DNA from: Oceanobacillus sp. J11TS1
GTDB lineage: Bacteria > Bacillota > Bacilli > Bacillales > Amphibacillaceae
Assembly: GCF_018333215.1 (NCBI RefSeq)
Contig: NZ_BORO01000018.1
Coordinates: forward strand, 1-64,000
Direction of reading: 5' to 3'
Length of the DNA stretch: 64,000 nucleotides
This document shows positions 47,701-57,862 of this stretch, in pieces. The number at the start of each line of letters is the position of its first letter. Positions within the stretch are counted from its first letter, which is position 1. Made by a program: the position numbers and the translations under genes. The notes under the pieces were generated by a model. That model was not told where the DNA came from and made no database searches. It saw only the letters and a list, made by a program, of their open reading frames with translations.

Positions 47701-49368
47701 ATGTCAGAGACGAAATCGAGAGCAGTCAAACAATATAGAGGTACGGAATTAAACACGAAGGGCTGGATTCAAGAAGCGGCATTACGCATGTTAAATAATA
47801 ACCTTCATCCTGATGTAGCAGAAAATCCAGATGATTTAGTGGTTTATGGCGGCATTGGTAGGGCAGCAAGAAACTGGGATTGTTATGATGCGATTGTGGA
47901 AGCCTTAAAAGCATTGGAAGAGGACGAGACGTTATTAATTCAATCTGGTAAACCAGTAGCTGTCTTTCCATCTCATAAAGATGCACCAAAGGTTTTGATT
48001 GCGAATTCCAATTTTGTACCGGCTTGGGCCAATTGGGATCATTTTCAGGAGCTGGACCGAAAAGGGTTAATGATGTATGGACAAATGACGGCGGGGAGCT
48101 GGATTTATATTGGGAGTCAGGGGATTCTGCAAGGCACTTATGAAACGTTTGCCGAATGTGCAAAACAGCATTTCGGCGGTGATTTAGCTGGTACGATTTC
48201 CGTAACTGCTGGACTTGGGGGGATGGGTGGTGCGCAACCGCTCGCTGTAACGTTGAATGGCGGTGTTTGCATTGCGATGGAAGTGGACCTGCATCGAATT
48301 AATCGACGAATCGAAACGAACTATTTAGATACGTATACAGATAACGTTGATGAAGCTATTTGTCTTGCTTACGAAGCGCGTGATAAGAAAGAAGCACTAT
48401 CTATTGGTCTATTAGGAAATGCAGCAGAAATGTTACCAAAAATGATTGAAAAAGGATTTATCCCAGATGTGTTAACCGATCAAACATCGGCACATGACCC
48501 GCTGAATGGGTATGTTCCTGAAGGGTTTACGCTTGAAAAAGCTGCGGATTTACGGGAAAAGGATGGCGAAGAATATACCATTCTATCCAAAGCAAGTATT
48601 GCTAAACATGTAGAAGCCATGCTGGAGATGCAAAAGCAGGGTGCTGTTACATTTGATTATGGAAATAACATCCGTCAGGTAGCAAAAGACGAAGGAGTAG
48701 AAAATGCCTTTAACTTCCCTGGTTTCGTTCCAGCCTATATCCGCCCGCAATTTTGTGAAGGGAAGGGACCATTCCGTTGGGTAGCGTTATCCGGAGACCC
48801 GGAAGATATCTATAAAACAGATGAAGTTATTTTACGTGAGTTTAGCGATAATACGCATTTATGTAATTGGATTCGCATGGCACGCGACAAAGTGAGTTTC
48901 CAAGGGCTGCCGTCACGGATTTGCTGGCTTGGCTACGGAGAGCGTGCGAGATTCGGGAAAATCATTAATGATATGGTGGCCAGCGGAGAATTAAGTGCTC
49001 CCATTGTTATTGGCCGTGACCATCTTGATTCCGGTTCAGTCGCTTCTCCTAACCGGGAAACAGAATCCATGAAAGACGGCAGTGATGCAGTTGCCGACTG
49101 GCCGATATTAAATGCGTTAATTAATAGTGTCGGTGGAGCAAGCTGGGTCAGTGTTCACCATGGAGGCGGTGTCGGAATGGGGTATTCCCTTCATGCCGGT
49201 ATGGTCATTGTCGCGGACGGTACGAAGGATGCTGAAAAACGTCTAGAACGTGTATTGACGACAGACCCTGGCATGGGAATTGCTCGCCATGCGGATGCAG
49301 GTTATGAGCTGGCGCAGGAAACAGCAAGTAAAAAGAATGTGAATATTCCAATGTTAGAAAACAAATAA
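47701..49368 (+). CDS. hutU: Urocanate hydratase
   Basis: 555 aa, normal for HutU. Second step of histidine degradation: urocanate plus water to imidazolonepropionate, with tightly bound NAD+ used as electrophile. Visible are the N-terminal [20 protein letters not shown], the glycine-rich [18 protein letters not shown]-binding loop near residue 170, the [16 protein letters not shown] segment and the C-terminal [15 protein letters not shown]. First gene of hutU-hutI-hutG-yjiH, separate from hutP-hutH. Confidence 0.95.
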   Translation: MSETKSRAVKQYRGTELNTKGWIQEAALRMLNNNLHPDVAENPDDLVVYGGIGRAARNWDCYDAIVEALKALEEDETLLIQSGKPVAVFPSHKDAPKVLIANSNFVPAWANWDHFQELDRKGLMMYGQMTAGSWIYIGSQGILQGTYETFAECAKQHFGGDLAGTISVTAGLGGMGGAQPLAVTLNGGVCIAMEVDLHRINRRIETNYLDTYTDNVDEAICLAYEARDKKEALSIGLLGNAAEMLPKMIEKGFIPDVLTDQTSAHDPLNGYVPEGFTLEKAADLREKDGEEYTILSKASIAKHVEAMLEMQKQGAVTFDYGNNIRQVAKDEGVENAFNFPGFVPAYIRPQFCEGKGPFRWVALSGDPEDIYKTDEVILREFSDNTHLCNWIRMARDKVSFQGLPSRICWLGYGERARFGKIINDMVASGELSAPIVIGRDHLDSGSVASPNRETESMKDGSDAVADWPILNALINSVGGASWVSVHHGGGVGMGYSLHAGMVIVADGTKDAEKRLERVLTTDPGMGIARHADAGYELAQETASKKNVNIPMLENK

Positions 49369-49387
49369 AGCTTGATCAATCGCCCAT

Positions 49388-49418
49388 CCCCCAGGAAAGG
49401 GAGTTCTTTTCCGGGGGA
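49388..49418 (+). repeat. Hairpin between hutU and hutI
   Basis: cccccaggaaa pairs with tttccggggg. No T-run follows, so it may set the hutU/hutI mRNA ratio by stability or partial termination. Confidence 0.4.
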
Positions 49419-49483
49419 CCGGCGTTTTATAGTCGAGTGATTCAAACAGCAGACGAAATTTTTGATACTGGGAGGCAGAAACA

Positions 49484-50758
49484 TTGACACAAAGGATGTA
49501 TATTTCAAATGCGAATCAAGTAATTACCATGGCTGGACACTCTGATAAGCCCGCTACCAAAGAGCGAATGTCGGAAATAACGGTCATTGAAAACGGAAGT
49601 ATTTGGATTGAAGACGGGAAGATTGTGGATATAGGTACGGATGCGGAAATTCGGGAAAAGTATAAAGTACAGCTCAATGCAGCGACCCAAGTTGACGCGA
49701 CTGGAAAAATTGTAACCCCTGGACTGGTTGATCCGCATACGCACCTTGTCCATGCTGGTACGCGTGAGAATGAATATGCCATGCGCCTTCAAGGAAAAAC
49801 ATATATGGAAATTATGGAGGCAGGCGGAGGAATTCATGCCACCACGCGTGCCACACAAGAAGCAAGTCACGAAGCGTTATATGAAGAATCTAAAAAACGT
49901 TTAGATAAGTTTTTATTACATGGTGTGACAACTGTGGAAGCGAAAAGTGGCTATGGATTAACGTTAGAGCATGAATTAAAGCAGCTGGAAGTGGCAGAAC
50001 AACTGCAAAAAAATCATGCCGTAGACATCGTTTCTACTTTTATGGGTGCACATGCTGTACCAATGGACGAAAAAGAGAATCCTGAAAATTTTGTAACACG
50101 TGTGATTGAAGAAATGATTCCAGAGGTGGCAAAACGAAACTTAGCTACATTTAATGATGTATTTTGTGAGCGCGGCGTTTTCACACCGGAACAATCAAAG
50201 AGAATACTTGAAGCTGGTAAAGAACATGGGCTTATTCCAAAGATTCATGCGGATGAGATTGAACCGTATGCTGGTGCGGAATTAGCAGCGGAGGTTGGGG
50301 CTATTTCAGCCGACCATTTGCTGAAAGCATCCGATGCAGGAATAAAAGCGATGGCGGAGAAGGGAGTTGTGGGTGTTTTATTGCCTGGTACCGCATTCTT
50401 CTTAATGGCAGAATTTGCTCGGGGCAGGAAAATGATTGATGCAGGGGTCGCTGTCGCCTTATCAACGGATCAAAATCCAGGATCGTCTCCTACGATTTCC
50501 TTGCCGTTTATAATGAATTTAGGTTGCCTGAAGATGGAAATGACACCGGAAGAAGTTTTAACGGCAACAACCATCAATGCAGCCCATGCAATCGGATGTG
50601 CGGATAAAATAGGTAGTTTAGAAGCGGGGAAGAAGGCAGATATAACCATTTTTGATGTGCCAAATTATTTAACGTTATCTTATCAATATGGCATGAATCA
50701 TGTCGATACGGTTATAAAATCTGGAAAACAGCTTGTAGCGGGGGGACAGCTGCAATGA
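49484..50758 (+). CDS. hutI: Imidazolonepropionase
   Basis: 424-aa amidohydrolase; third step, opening imidazolone-5-propionate to N-formimidoyl-glutamate. Metal ligands are in VDPHTHLVHAGTR (the HxH pair, near residue 80), a His in FMGAHAVP, KIHADEIEP and the Asp of LSTDQNPGSSP. The start is TTG at 49484 (MTQRMYIS), 8 nt from GGAGG. It overlaps hutG by 4 nt (ATGA), so the two are translationally coupled. Confidence 0.95.
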   Translation: MTQRMYISNANQVITMAGHSDKPATKERMSEITVIENGSIWIEDGKIVDIGTDAEIREKYKVQLNAATQVDATGKIVTPGLVDPHTHLVHAGTRENEYAMRLQGKTYMEIMEAGGGIHATTRATQEASHEALYEESKKRLDKFLLHGVTTVEAKSGYGLTLEHELKQLEVAEQLQKNHAVDIVSTFMGAHAVPMDEKENPENFVTRVIEEMIPEVAKRNLATFNDVFCERGVFTPEQSKRILEAGKEHGLIPKIHADEIEPYAGAELAAEVGAISADHLLKASDAGIKAMAEKGVVGVLLPGTAFFLMAEFARGRKMIDAGVAVALSTDQNPGSSPTISLPFIMNLGCLKMEMTPEEVLTATTINAAHAIGCADKIGSLEAGKKADITIFDVPNYLTLSYQYGMNHVDTVIKSGKQLVAGGQLQ

Positions 50759-51747
50759 GTAACTATCCATACCCGATGTTAAATAGACCAAGTATGATAT
50801 GGACAAAACAAACCGATCAAGCGCATGATATAAAAGTGCATGAATGGATTGAAACGGTTGGAGATACAAAGGTGAACTGGTCGGATTATGATGTAACAAT
50901 CCTTGGTGTTCCCCTTTCCAAATCTTCCATCAGCACATCAGCAGCCAGTGATAACCCTGATGCGATGCGGCAAGCGTGGAAGTCGTTTGGAACGTATAAT
51001 TTGGATGAAGATTTGGATTTGGCATCGTTAAAGGTAATTGATTTAGGGGATGTGAAACAACATGTCACCGATATCGAATATACACACCGGCAAATAAGAG
51101 GGGCGATGGCTGCCATGCGCAGTCATCACCCGCATACATTACCGATTACTGTTGGCGGGGACCATTCCATCACTGCCATGCTGGTAAAGGGTTGGAAAGA
51201 TGCGCACCCGGACGAGACGATTGGTATTTTACAAATCGATTCCCATTTTGATTTGCGCGATTTGGAGACATTTGGTCCTGCCAATGGCACCCCCATACGA
51301 AATATCATTGAGAGCGGTACGGTGAAAGGAGACCATGTACAAACCATTGGTCTGCATGGCTTCTTCAACGCAAAGGAATTAAAAGACTATGCAGATCAAG
51401 AAGGCGTACATTATACGACCATGAAACAAGCGCGTAAAAAGGGGATAGAACAAGTTATAGAAGGCGCATTAGAAGAGTTGAATCAGCAAGTAGACACCAT
51501 TTATTTAACCGTGGATATGGATGTATTAGATATCGTCCACGGTCCTGGGACACCAGCTGCAGCGCCAGGCGGCATGTATACAGAAGAATTATTTGATGCT
51601 GTGCAGATTGCTGGAGAACATCCGAAAGTAAAAGCGATGGATATCGTTTGTCTAGACCCGAGAAAAGATGTGGGGCAAATAACGGTGAAAAATGCCGTCC
51701 ATACGATGCTGTCCTTTTTAACGGGATATTGTAAAAGGGGAAGATGA
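50755..51747 (+). CDS. hutG: Formimidoylglutamase
   Basis: 330-aa ureohydrolase of the arginase fold; last step, N-formimidoyl-glutamate to glutamate and formamide. Manganese ligands are in VGGDHSIT, IDSHFDLRD and TVDMDVLDIVHGPG. These motifs distinguish it from the formiminotransferase route. The start codon overlaps the hutI stop. Confidence 0.93.
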   Translation: MSNYPYPMLNRPSMIWTKQTDQAHDIKVHEWIETVGDTKVNWSDYDVTILGVPLSKSSISTSAASDNPDAMRQAWKSFGTYNLDEDLDLASLKVIDLGDVKQHVTDIEYTHRQIRGAMAAMRSHHPHTLPITVGGDHSITAMLVKGWKDAHPDETIGILQIDSHFDLRDLETFGPANGTPIRNIIESGTVKGDHVQTIGLHGFFNAKELKDYADQEGVHYTTMKQARKKGIEQVIEGALEELNQQVDTIYLTVDMDVLDIVHGPGTPAAAPGGMYTEELFDAVQIAGEHPKVKAMDIVCLDPRKDVGQITVKNAVHTMLSFLTGYCKRGR

Positions 51748-51799
51748 TGGGATAGTCATCTTGAAGCAGTGTCTAAAAATAATAAAAGAGGTGAATAAA

Positions 51800-53131
51800 G
51801 TGAACCATGCTCCACAAGATGTAACGGTTAAGGAGGCTGAACCATCTCGCAGTAATAACTTGCTGAAGTTTTTTGTGTTTAGTTTGATTGGGATTTTCAC
51901 TTTTTTTATTCCGGTTACAATAAATGGTGTGTCGTCTATTCCGCTTGATCATATTGTAACCTATGTACGGACTACTTTTTCCGCTGCTATTCCCTATTAT
52001 GCTCTTATTATTATTGTTTTCGGTGCGGTCTATCCATTTATAAGTCGGACTTGGAATAAAGATATGGTGAACATCATTTTATCTTTATTTAAGATTCTAG
52101 GTGCAGTGGCTACAACGATGTTAATTTTTGATTTTGGACCTAATTGGTTATTTGATCCAAATATCGGGCCGTATCTTTTTGAAAAGTTAGTTATTCCGGT
52201 TGGAGTGCTGGTGCCGATTGGAGCGGTATTTCTTGCTTTGCTTGTAAGTTACGGATTATTAGAGTTTATTGGGGTTCTCCTTCAGCCTGTTATGCGTCCG
52301 ATTTGGAAAATACCAGGAAGATCTGCTATTGATGCAGTGGCTTCGTTTGTTGGAAGCTATTCTATTGGCCTATTAATTACAAATCGGGTTTTTAAAGAAG
52401 GGAAGTACACGATAAAAGAAGCTACTATTATTGCAACTGGTTTTTCAACTGTTTCTGTTACCTTTATGGTGGTAATAGCGAATACCCTTGATTTAATGGA
52501 AGTGTGGAATACGTATTTTTGGGTTACATTATTCGTTACGTTCACTGTGACCGCAATAACGGTAAGGATATGGCCTCTGAACAAAATGAGTCATGCATAT
52601 TATGTTGAAGAAGGACAGCCAGAAGAAATTATTAAAAAGAACCGAATAAAAGTTGCATGGTCACTAGCGATGGAAGTAGCTGATAAATCACCGGCAATAT
52701 TAAAAAATATAGGGGTTAATTTTAAGGACGGATTAATCATGACGATGGCAATTTTACCGTCAATTATGTCGGTCGGTCTGCTAGGGCTAGTTCTAGCGGA
52801 GTATACCCCTGTATTTGATATCGTAGGTTATATCTTTTACCCATTTACATGGATGATGCAAGTTCCAGAACCATTACTAGCTGCAAAGGCTGCAGCTTCT
52901 GAAATTGCCGAAATGTTTTTACCGTCATTGCTTATTACGGATGCGCCATTAATTTCGAAATTTGTAATTGCCGTCTTGTCTGTATCAGCGATTCTTTTCT
53001 TTTCAGCTTTGATTCCATGTATCTTATCTACTGAAATACCTATTAGTATTCCAAAACTAATTGTCATTTGGATGGAGCGTACCATATTAACGATTATTAT
53101 CGTAACACCAATTGCATATCTATTATTGTAG
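51800..53131 (+). CDS. YjiH-family membrane protein (nucleoside-recognition/GATE domain)
   Basis: 443 aa, about 10-11 membrane segments, of the YjiH family related to gated transporters (SLIGIFTFFIPVTINGVSSIPL at the start; VASFVGSYSIGLLITNRVFKEGKY and PEPLLAAKAAASEIAEMFLP in the two gate repeats). I start at GTG 51800 (MNHAPQD), which follows AAAGAGGTG; an upstream TTG frame lacks a ribosome site. It is the last gene of the hutUIG operon, so it may move histidine, urocanate or a breakdown product. YjiH function is not established. Confidence 0.8.
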   Translation: MNHAPQDVTVKEAEPSRSNNLLKFFVFSLIGIFTFFIPVTINGVSSIPLDHIVTYVRTTFSAAIPYYALIIIVFGAVYPFISRTWNKDMVNIILSLFKILGAVATTMLIFDFGPNWLFDPNIGPYLFEKLVIPVGVLVPIGAVFLALLVSYGLLEFIGVLLQPVMRPIWKIPGRSAIDAVASFVGSYSIGLLITNRVFKEGKYTIKEATIIATGFSTVSVTFMVVIANTLDLMEVWNTYFWVTLFVTFTVTAITVRIWPLNKMSHAYYVEEGQPEEIIKKNRIKVAWSLAMEVADKSPAILKNIGVNFKDGLIMTMAILPSIMSVGLLGLVLAEYTPVFDIVGYIFYPFTWMMQVPEPLLAAKAAASEIAEMFLPSLLITDAPLISKFVIAVLSVSAILFFSALIPCILSTEIPISIPKLIVIWMERTILTIIIVTPIAYLLL

Positions 53132-53214
53132 AATAGTTGAAGGTTAAATGGAAATTTAGAATAGGATGCCAGAAAACATTAATGAAGTCTGGTCGTTAAA
53201 ATTGAAAAAAGTAA

Positions 53215-53243
53215 TTGACTATTACCACTATTCAGATTATAAT
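53215..53243 (+). promoter_or_regulatory. Sigma-A promoter of hutP
   Basis: TTGACT (53215-53220), 17 nt, TATAAT (53238-53243), 55 nt before the hutP start. TTACATG and GGAGCGC around the start codon resemble a weak cre on the other strand (12 of 14). Confidence 0.8.
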
Positions 53244-53298
53244 TGTAGGTAGTTAGTAGTGGCTAGGGTTATTTTTGAAATAAAAAGGGAGCGCTTAC

Positions 53299-53736
53299 AT
53301 GTCGCAGAAAATTAGAATTGGAAAAATTGCAACGTTACTTGCTATGTTAGATGAAAGTGAATACAGCTCCTTTGAATCTTTATTTAATGAAGTAGATACA
53401 TGTCTTGGAAAAGTAGGTTCCATGAACATGCAAAAGGTTATATCCGCAGTGGAAACGGCAGTTAAACGAAGCGAATTAATTGAAGAGGGCATATATCGAG
53501 AAACACATGCATTATATCACACGATTGTGGAGGCGCTTGAGGGGGTAACGAGAGGGCAGTTGGCAATTGGAGAGACAATGCGGACAGTAGGCCTTCGTTT
53601 TGCCGTTGTGCGCGGTAAACCATATACAGAAGAAAAGGAAGGAGAGTGGATTGCTGTCGCTTTTTACGGGACAATTGGAGCGCCTATAAAAGGACTGGAG
53701 CATGAAGCGATTGGTCTTGGTATTAACCACATTTAA
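53299..53736 (+). CDS. hutP: Histidine-responsive antiterminator HutP
   Basis: 145 aa, close to the 148 aa of B. subtilis HutP. With L-histidine and Mg2+ it forms a hexamer that binds NAG-repeat RNA and opens the terminator before hut[10 protein letters not shown]70 and H74 in REThALYH, the strand [10 protein letters not shown] and the C-terminal [15 protein letters not shown]-like block with H144 near the end follow B. subtilis HutP almost throughout. It is followed immediately by the HutP target site and terminator. Confidence 0.95.
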   Translation: MSQKIRIGKIATLLAMLDESEYSSFESLFNEVDTCLGKVGSMNMQKVISAVETAVKRSELIEEGIYRETHALYHTIVEALEGVTRGQLAIGETMRTVGLRFAVVRGKPYTEEKEGEWIAVAFYGTIGAPIKGLEHEAIGLGINHI

Positions 53737-53897
53737 TAATTAAATATAAAACGAAACTTCATTCAGTGGGGGTTTTTGGCTTTCTCCCTCTGAATGATTA
53801 GTTGAGTGATTCAGGGAGTTAAGGCCTAAATAAATATATTTTCACTCTTTTTGAGGGGAGTTTTACGGGCACTTCTCCGTGATAAATTCATGACCTA

Positions 53898-53962
53898 TAG
53901 TAACGAGTTGTTAGGAGGTGATGATGGCTTACTTAAGTATGCCGTTATCGCCTCCTTTTTAT
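53898..53962 (+). promoter_or_regulatory. HutP recognition triplets and hut terminator
   Basis: UAG-N4-GAG-N4-UAG (53898-53900, 53905-53907, 53912-53914) is the spaced NAG pattern bound by HutP. The terminator begins on the last triplet: aggaggtgat (53913-53922) pairs with atcgcctcct (53946-53955), the inner part closes on ggc-ttac-ttaa-gta-tgcc, then tttttattt. Without histidine, transcription should stop before hutH. The gap from 53737 to 53897 has no gene. Confidence 0.85.
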
Positions 53963-53983
53963 TTATAAAAGGAGGAATCGTCC

Positions 53984-55504
53984 ATGATTGAGTTAACTGG
54001 TCATTCTTTAACAATGGATCAATTAAAGAGAATTCTTGTGGATAATGAAAAAATTATGATTTCAGGAGAAAGTATGCAAAAGGTTCATGACAGCAGATGT
54101 GCGGTCGATCAAATTGTAGCAGATAAAGAAACAGTATATGGGATTAATACAGGTTTCGGGAAATTTAGTGACGTTATCATTGATCAAGCGAATGTAGAAA
54201 ACTTGCAGTTGAATTTAATCCGTTCTCATGCCTGTGGTATTGGAGAGCCTTTTCCAGAGATTGTTTCACGTGCGATGATGGTTCTGCGCTTAAACGCTTT
54301 ACTGAAAGGATTTTCAGGTGTACGCGTCGTTTTAGTTGAATTATTGGCAGAGCTGATCAATAAAAGGGTCCATCCAGTTATCCCGCAACAAGGTTCCTTG
54401 GGTGCGTCTGGAGACTTGGCGCCGCTGGCTCATCTGGCACTTGTGTTAATTGGAGAGGGAAAAGTTTTTGATGAGTCAGGGAATGCGGTTGATTCCGCTC
54501 TTGTTTTGGCGGCTAAAGATATTCATCCAATTGTCCTGCAAGCGAAGGAAGGGCTTGCCCTTATAAATGGGACCCAGGCTATGGTTGCACAAGGAGTAGT
54601 GAATTATATGGAGGCAGAACAGCTCGCCTTTGATAGTGAATGGATAGCTGCCATGACGATGGAAGGTTTGGAAGGAATCATCGATGCTTTTCATCCAGCA
54701 GTACATGAAGCAAGGGGCTATCCGCAACAGATGGATGTTGCAGAAAGAATGCGTGAATGGTTGGAGGGTAGCAGGCTGGTTACACAACAAGGTGAAAAGC
54801 GGGTACAAGATGCTTATTCCTTACGTTGTATTCCACAGGTACATGGTGCATCCTGGCAAGCACTTGATTATGTGAAAGAAAAACTGGAGATAGAAATGAA
54901 TGCAGCAACAGATAATCCACTTATTTTTGATGGCGGTAATTTAGTTATCTCTGGTGGGAACTTTCATGGCCAGCCAATTGCATTTGCTATGGACTTTATG
55001 AAAATTGCCGTCGCAGAACTAGCGAATATCTCAGAACGCCGTATTGAACGCTTAGTGAATCCGCAATTAAATGAATTGCCAGCCTTTTTAAGCCCTGAGC
55101 CTGGTTTACAATCTGGTGCCATGATTATGCAATATGCAGCAGCATCCCTTGTTTCAGAAAATAAAACATTAGCACATCCAGCCAGTGTGGATTCCATCCC
55201 TTCTTCTGCAAACCAAGAGGACCATGTAAGTATGGGTACAACTGCATCACGGCATGCAAGTATGATTATTCAAAATGCAAGGCGCGTGTTGGCAATTGAA
55301 TGTATTTGTGCTTTGCAGGCTGCGGAATATCAAGGAGTGGATAAAATATCCCCAAAATTAAGAGAAAAATGGATGGAAATGCGAAATGTCGTTCCGAGTA
55401 TCACGAAAGACAGAATCTTTTCAGAGGATATTGAGAAGGTGAATCAAGCGTTAAATCCATTAAATAGTGCAGGTAGCTTTGCGAAAGCGTTTTATGTTTC
55501 CTAG
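53984..55504 (+). CDS. hutH: Histidine ammonia-lyase
   Basis: 506 aa. First step: L-histidine to urocanate and ammonia. The self-formed MIO cofactor arises from A141-S142-G143 in [14 protein letters not shown]. Other active-site marks are [10 protein letters not shown] near residue 52, DNPLIF near residue 309 and QEDHVSMG near residue 405. An AAAAGGAGG site precedes the ATG. Expression appears to depend on HutP antitermination. It is last in the hutP-hutH unit; the enzymes for steps 2-4 lie upstream in a different unit. Confidence 0.95.
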   Translation: MIELTGHSLTMDQLKRILVDNEKIMISGESMQKVHDSRCAVDQIVADKETVYGINTGFGKFSDVIIDQANVENLQLNLIRSHACGIGEPFPEIVSRAMMVLRLNALLKGFSGVRVVLVELLAELINKRVHPVIPQQGSLGASGDLAPLAHLALVLIGEGKVFDESGNAVDSALVLAAKDIHPIVLQAKEGLALINGTQAMVAQGVVNYMEAEQLAFDSEWIAAMTMEGLEGIIDAFHPAVHEARGYPQQMDVAERMREWLEGSRLVTQQGEKRVQDAYSLRCIPQVHGASWQALDYVKEKLEIEMNAATDNPLIFDGGNLVISGGNFHGQPIAFAMDFMKIAVAELANISERRIERLVNPQLNELPAFLSPEPGLQSGAMIMQYAAASLVSENKTLAHPASVDSIPSSANQEDHVSMGTTASRHASMIIQNARRVLAIECICALQAAEYQGVDKISPKLREKWMEMRNVVPSITKDRIFSEDIEKVNQALNPLNSAGSFAKAFYVS

Positions 55505-55674
55505 AGGGAAGGGGGACAGCACTCAACGTTTAGCTAAGAATAAGAGCGTTGTCCCTCAGGTTAGTATAAAAAATGTTAGCGTTATCATTAGGTTTATCAA
55601 TATTCATTCGTACGAGGCATAAACAAGAGGATAGCCCAATAAAATAGTGGGAAACAAAGGGGGGAGGTTGGGAG

Positions 55675-57000
55675 ATGCTTACAAATGCAGTTTTAATTAG
55701 TGTAATTGTTATGGTCGTTGTAAGTTTATTGCGTGTTAATGTCTTGTTCGCAATTATTCTTGCTGCATTAACAGCCGGTTTAGTGTCTGGGATGGGACTG
55801 GTGGAAGCGGTGGAAGTGATGATATCCGGGATGGGTGGGCAGGCGAATACAGCGTTAAGTTATATCTTGCTCGGTATATTTGCAGTGATGATTGGTTTGT
55901 CAGGGATTACAACGACACTCGTCAATAAGATGCTGTCCATTTTTAAAGGTAAAAAAAGAGCACTCGTGTTGTCGATTGCAGGCATTGCTTGTTTATCACA
56001 AAATGCGATACCTGTACACATTGCGTTTATACCAATTTTAATTCCACCATTATTAAGTCTATTTCATAAGCTTAAATTAGACAGGAGAGCAGTGGCAACT
56101 GCATTGACTTTCGGACTTAAAGCACCATATATGACAATTCCGATAGGTTTCGGCTTAATCTTCCAAGGAATCATTCGTGATGAAATGATTGCCAATAATA
56201 TGCCGATCAGTTTAAATCAAGTGACAATATCGATGCTGATACCAGGCCTGGGAATGATTACTGGTTTGCTTATTGCTATTTTTATCACTTATCGTAAAGA
56301 CCGTGTTTCCCAGGGCAGGGGATCGGATGAGGCTGATAAGGAAGTTGCTGCCACACAAGATGAAAAGAGAGAAGAAGTAAGATGGGGGTTCTACCAGTGG
56401 ATGACAATCGTAGGAATTATCGCAGCGTTGACGACGCAACTTATTACGGAATCGCTTGTACTTGGAGCGCTAGCTGGGATTATTGTACTCTTTGCTACTA
56501 GAGTGGTGAAAATAAATAAGAGTGAAAAGGTTGTCCAAGATGGGGTTGGAATGATGGGGATGATTGCTTTTGTGATGCTTGTTGCTTCTGGTTATGCCTC
56601 TGTGTTAAAGGAAACAGGAGATATTGAACAGCTTGTTGAACAGACAACGTCCATTATTGGCACATCGCCATTCGTTGTTGCTGTTAGTATGTTGCTTGTC
56701 GGATTATTTGTCACGATGGGTATTGGAACTTCGTTTGGTACTATACCCGTTTTAGCAGCGCTATATGTGCCAATTTGTGTTGCTGCCGGCTTGTCTCCAC
56801 TTGCAACTGCGGCGCTTATTGGAACAGCAGGAGCATTAGGTGATGCAGGTTCTCCTGCTTCTGATAGCACCCTTGGACCTACAGCCGGGTTAAATGCAGA
56901 TGGGAAGCATGATCATATATGGGAAACTTGTGTACCTTCATTTTTACATTATAATATTCCGTTATTTATTTTTGGAGTTATTGCAGCAATGGTTTTGTAA
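55675..57000 (+). CDS. YuiF-type Na+/H+-antiporter-family permease, probable histidine transporter
   Basis: 441-aa membrane protein, about 11-12 segments, equal in length to B. subtilis YuiF. NAIPVHIAFIPILIPPLL and GDAGSPASDSTLGPTAGLN are conserved loops of this Na_H_antiport family, whose members are mostly amino-acid transporters in function. It lies 170 nt after hutH without a clear terminator in between, so histidine uptake (possibly sodium-coupled) is the natural inference. It is not the HutM-type amino acid permease of B. subtilis. Confidence 0.82.
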   Translation: MLTNAVLISVIVMVVVSLLRVNVLFAIILAALTAGLVSGMGLVEAVEVMISGMGGQANTALSYILLGIFAVMIGLSGITTTLVNKMLSIFKGKKRALVLSIAGIACLSQNAIPVHIAFIPILIPPLLSLFHKLKLDRRAVATALTFGLKAPYMTIPIGFGLIFQGIIRDEMIANNMPISLNQVTISMLIPGLGMITGLLIAIFITYRKDRVSQGRGSDEADKEVAATQDEKREEVRWGFYQWMTIVGIIAALTTQLITESLVLGALAGIIVLFATRVVKINKSEKVVQDGVGMMGMIAFVMLVASGYASVLKETGDIEQLVEQTTSIIGTSPFVVAVSMLLVGLFVTMGIGTSFGTIPVLAALYVPICVAAGLSPLATAALIGTAGALGDAGSPASDSTLGPTAGLNADGKHDHIWETCVPSFLHYNIPLFIFGVIAAMVL

Positions 57001-57093
57001 AATGGGATTTCGCCTAAGCGGTTTTTGTGCTTCTTCCTTAGACTGACTGCGGGTTGTAATTGAAGGGCATGCCCTAAAGACTCTTGAATATAG

Positions 57094-57131
57094 GGGAGTT
57101 CACTAACCAGAACTCCCAGCCTTGGCTTTTT
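57094..57131 (+). terminator. Terminator after the hut permease
   Basis: GGGAGTTC (57094-57101) pairs perfectly with GAACTCCC (57110-57117); the T-run comes after nine further bases, so efficiency is uncertain. Confidence 0.5.
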
Positions 57132-57321
57132 TAGACAAATGTTTCCCATGTTTCGTGATAAAAATAATGACAGAAATAAATTGAAACTTTTTTAAACTGC
57201 TTTTCGTATTCCATATCATATTAGAAAACGTGGCATACGCCAAACCTTTAGGGTATGTTTTTGTGGCACGTATGCAGAGAAAGTAGTTATATTTTTATCT
57301 TCTAAAAAAGGAGGCTATAAA

Positions 57322-57540
57322 ATGCGTACTTCAACCAATCAAGCAGATTTGGTAACCGTTGTATTTGTGTTCCCAAAAAAAGAACAAACAGAAGAAATCC
57401 TACTTACATCAGCTGAATTAACGGCGTTGCTGCACGCTAAACAAGTATGGATTGAAAAATTTAGCGCCAACCTAAAAATAGAGAACACCGTGTGGTCAAA
57501 TGCAAATAACAAGATTTCCTTACAGGTTTATTTGAAATAA
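57322..57540 (+). CDS. Small protein of unknown function
   Basis: 72 aa, soluble, with a strong AAAAAAGGAGG ribosome site 8 nt before ATG. Predicted strand-helix-strand order (DLVTVVFVFPKK, then SAELTALLHAKQVWIEKF, then KISLQVYLK). I do not recognise a family. It stands alone between two terminator-like regions. Confidence 0.55.
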   Translation: MRTSTNQADLVTVVFVFPKKEQTEEILLTSAELTALLHAKQVWIEKFSANLKIENTVWSNANNKISLQVYLK

Positions 57541-57862
57541 TTTTCCTCCTTTTTAGAGGGTGGAACAAAAAAGAAAGTGTATCGTCTAGAAGCCAACAAT
57601 ATGCTAATAGAGCGTAGGAAATATACTTAGACTCCTGTAGGTGCCTCTTTTTTAGAATACAGGGCCATTTCCGTCCGCTCTAGAGTTCTTTTCCCTCACT
57701 CCACGCTTCCCTAAATTTCGTCAAAAAACCCAATTAAAATATTTAAAAATTAATTTAGCAGAAAATGTTTTATTTAGTCGAAATAATGATGTTGCTAACA
57801 ATTTATACATGATATATTGATAGAAGGAAACTTCTGTGAGAGTGATGCAGGGAGGGATAGCG
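57541..57862. other. Gene-free stretch
   Basis: AT-rich intergenic DNA with no supported gene. A few short inverted motifs near 57650 are not convincing. It should contain the promoter of the GGDEF/EAL gene. Confidence 0.35.

Noticed and set aside
47726-48163. 145-aa minus-strand frame inside hutU
   Set aside because: Shadow of a strongly conserved gene, no ribosome site, no family resemblance.
55505-55674. Terminator after hutH
   Set aside because: gggggaca and tgtccct can pair, but the loop is long and no T-run follows, so co-transcription with the permease remains likely.
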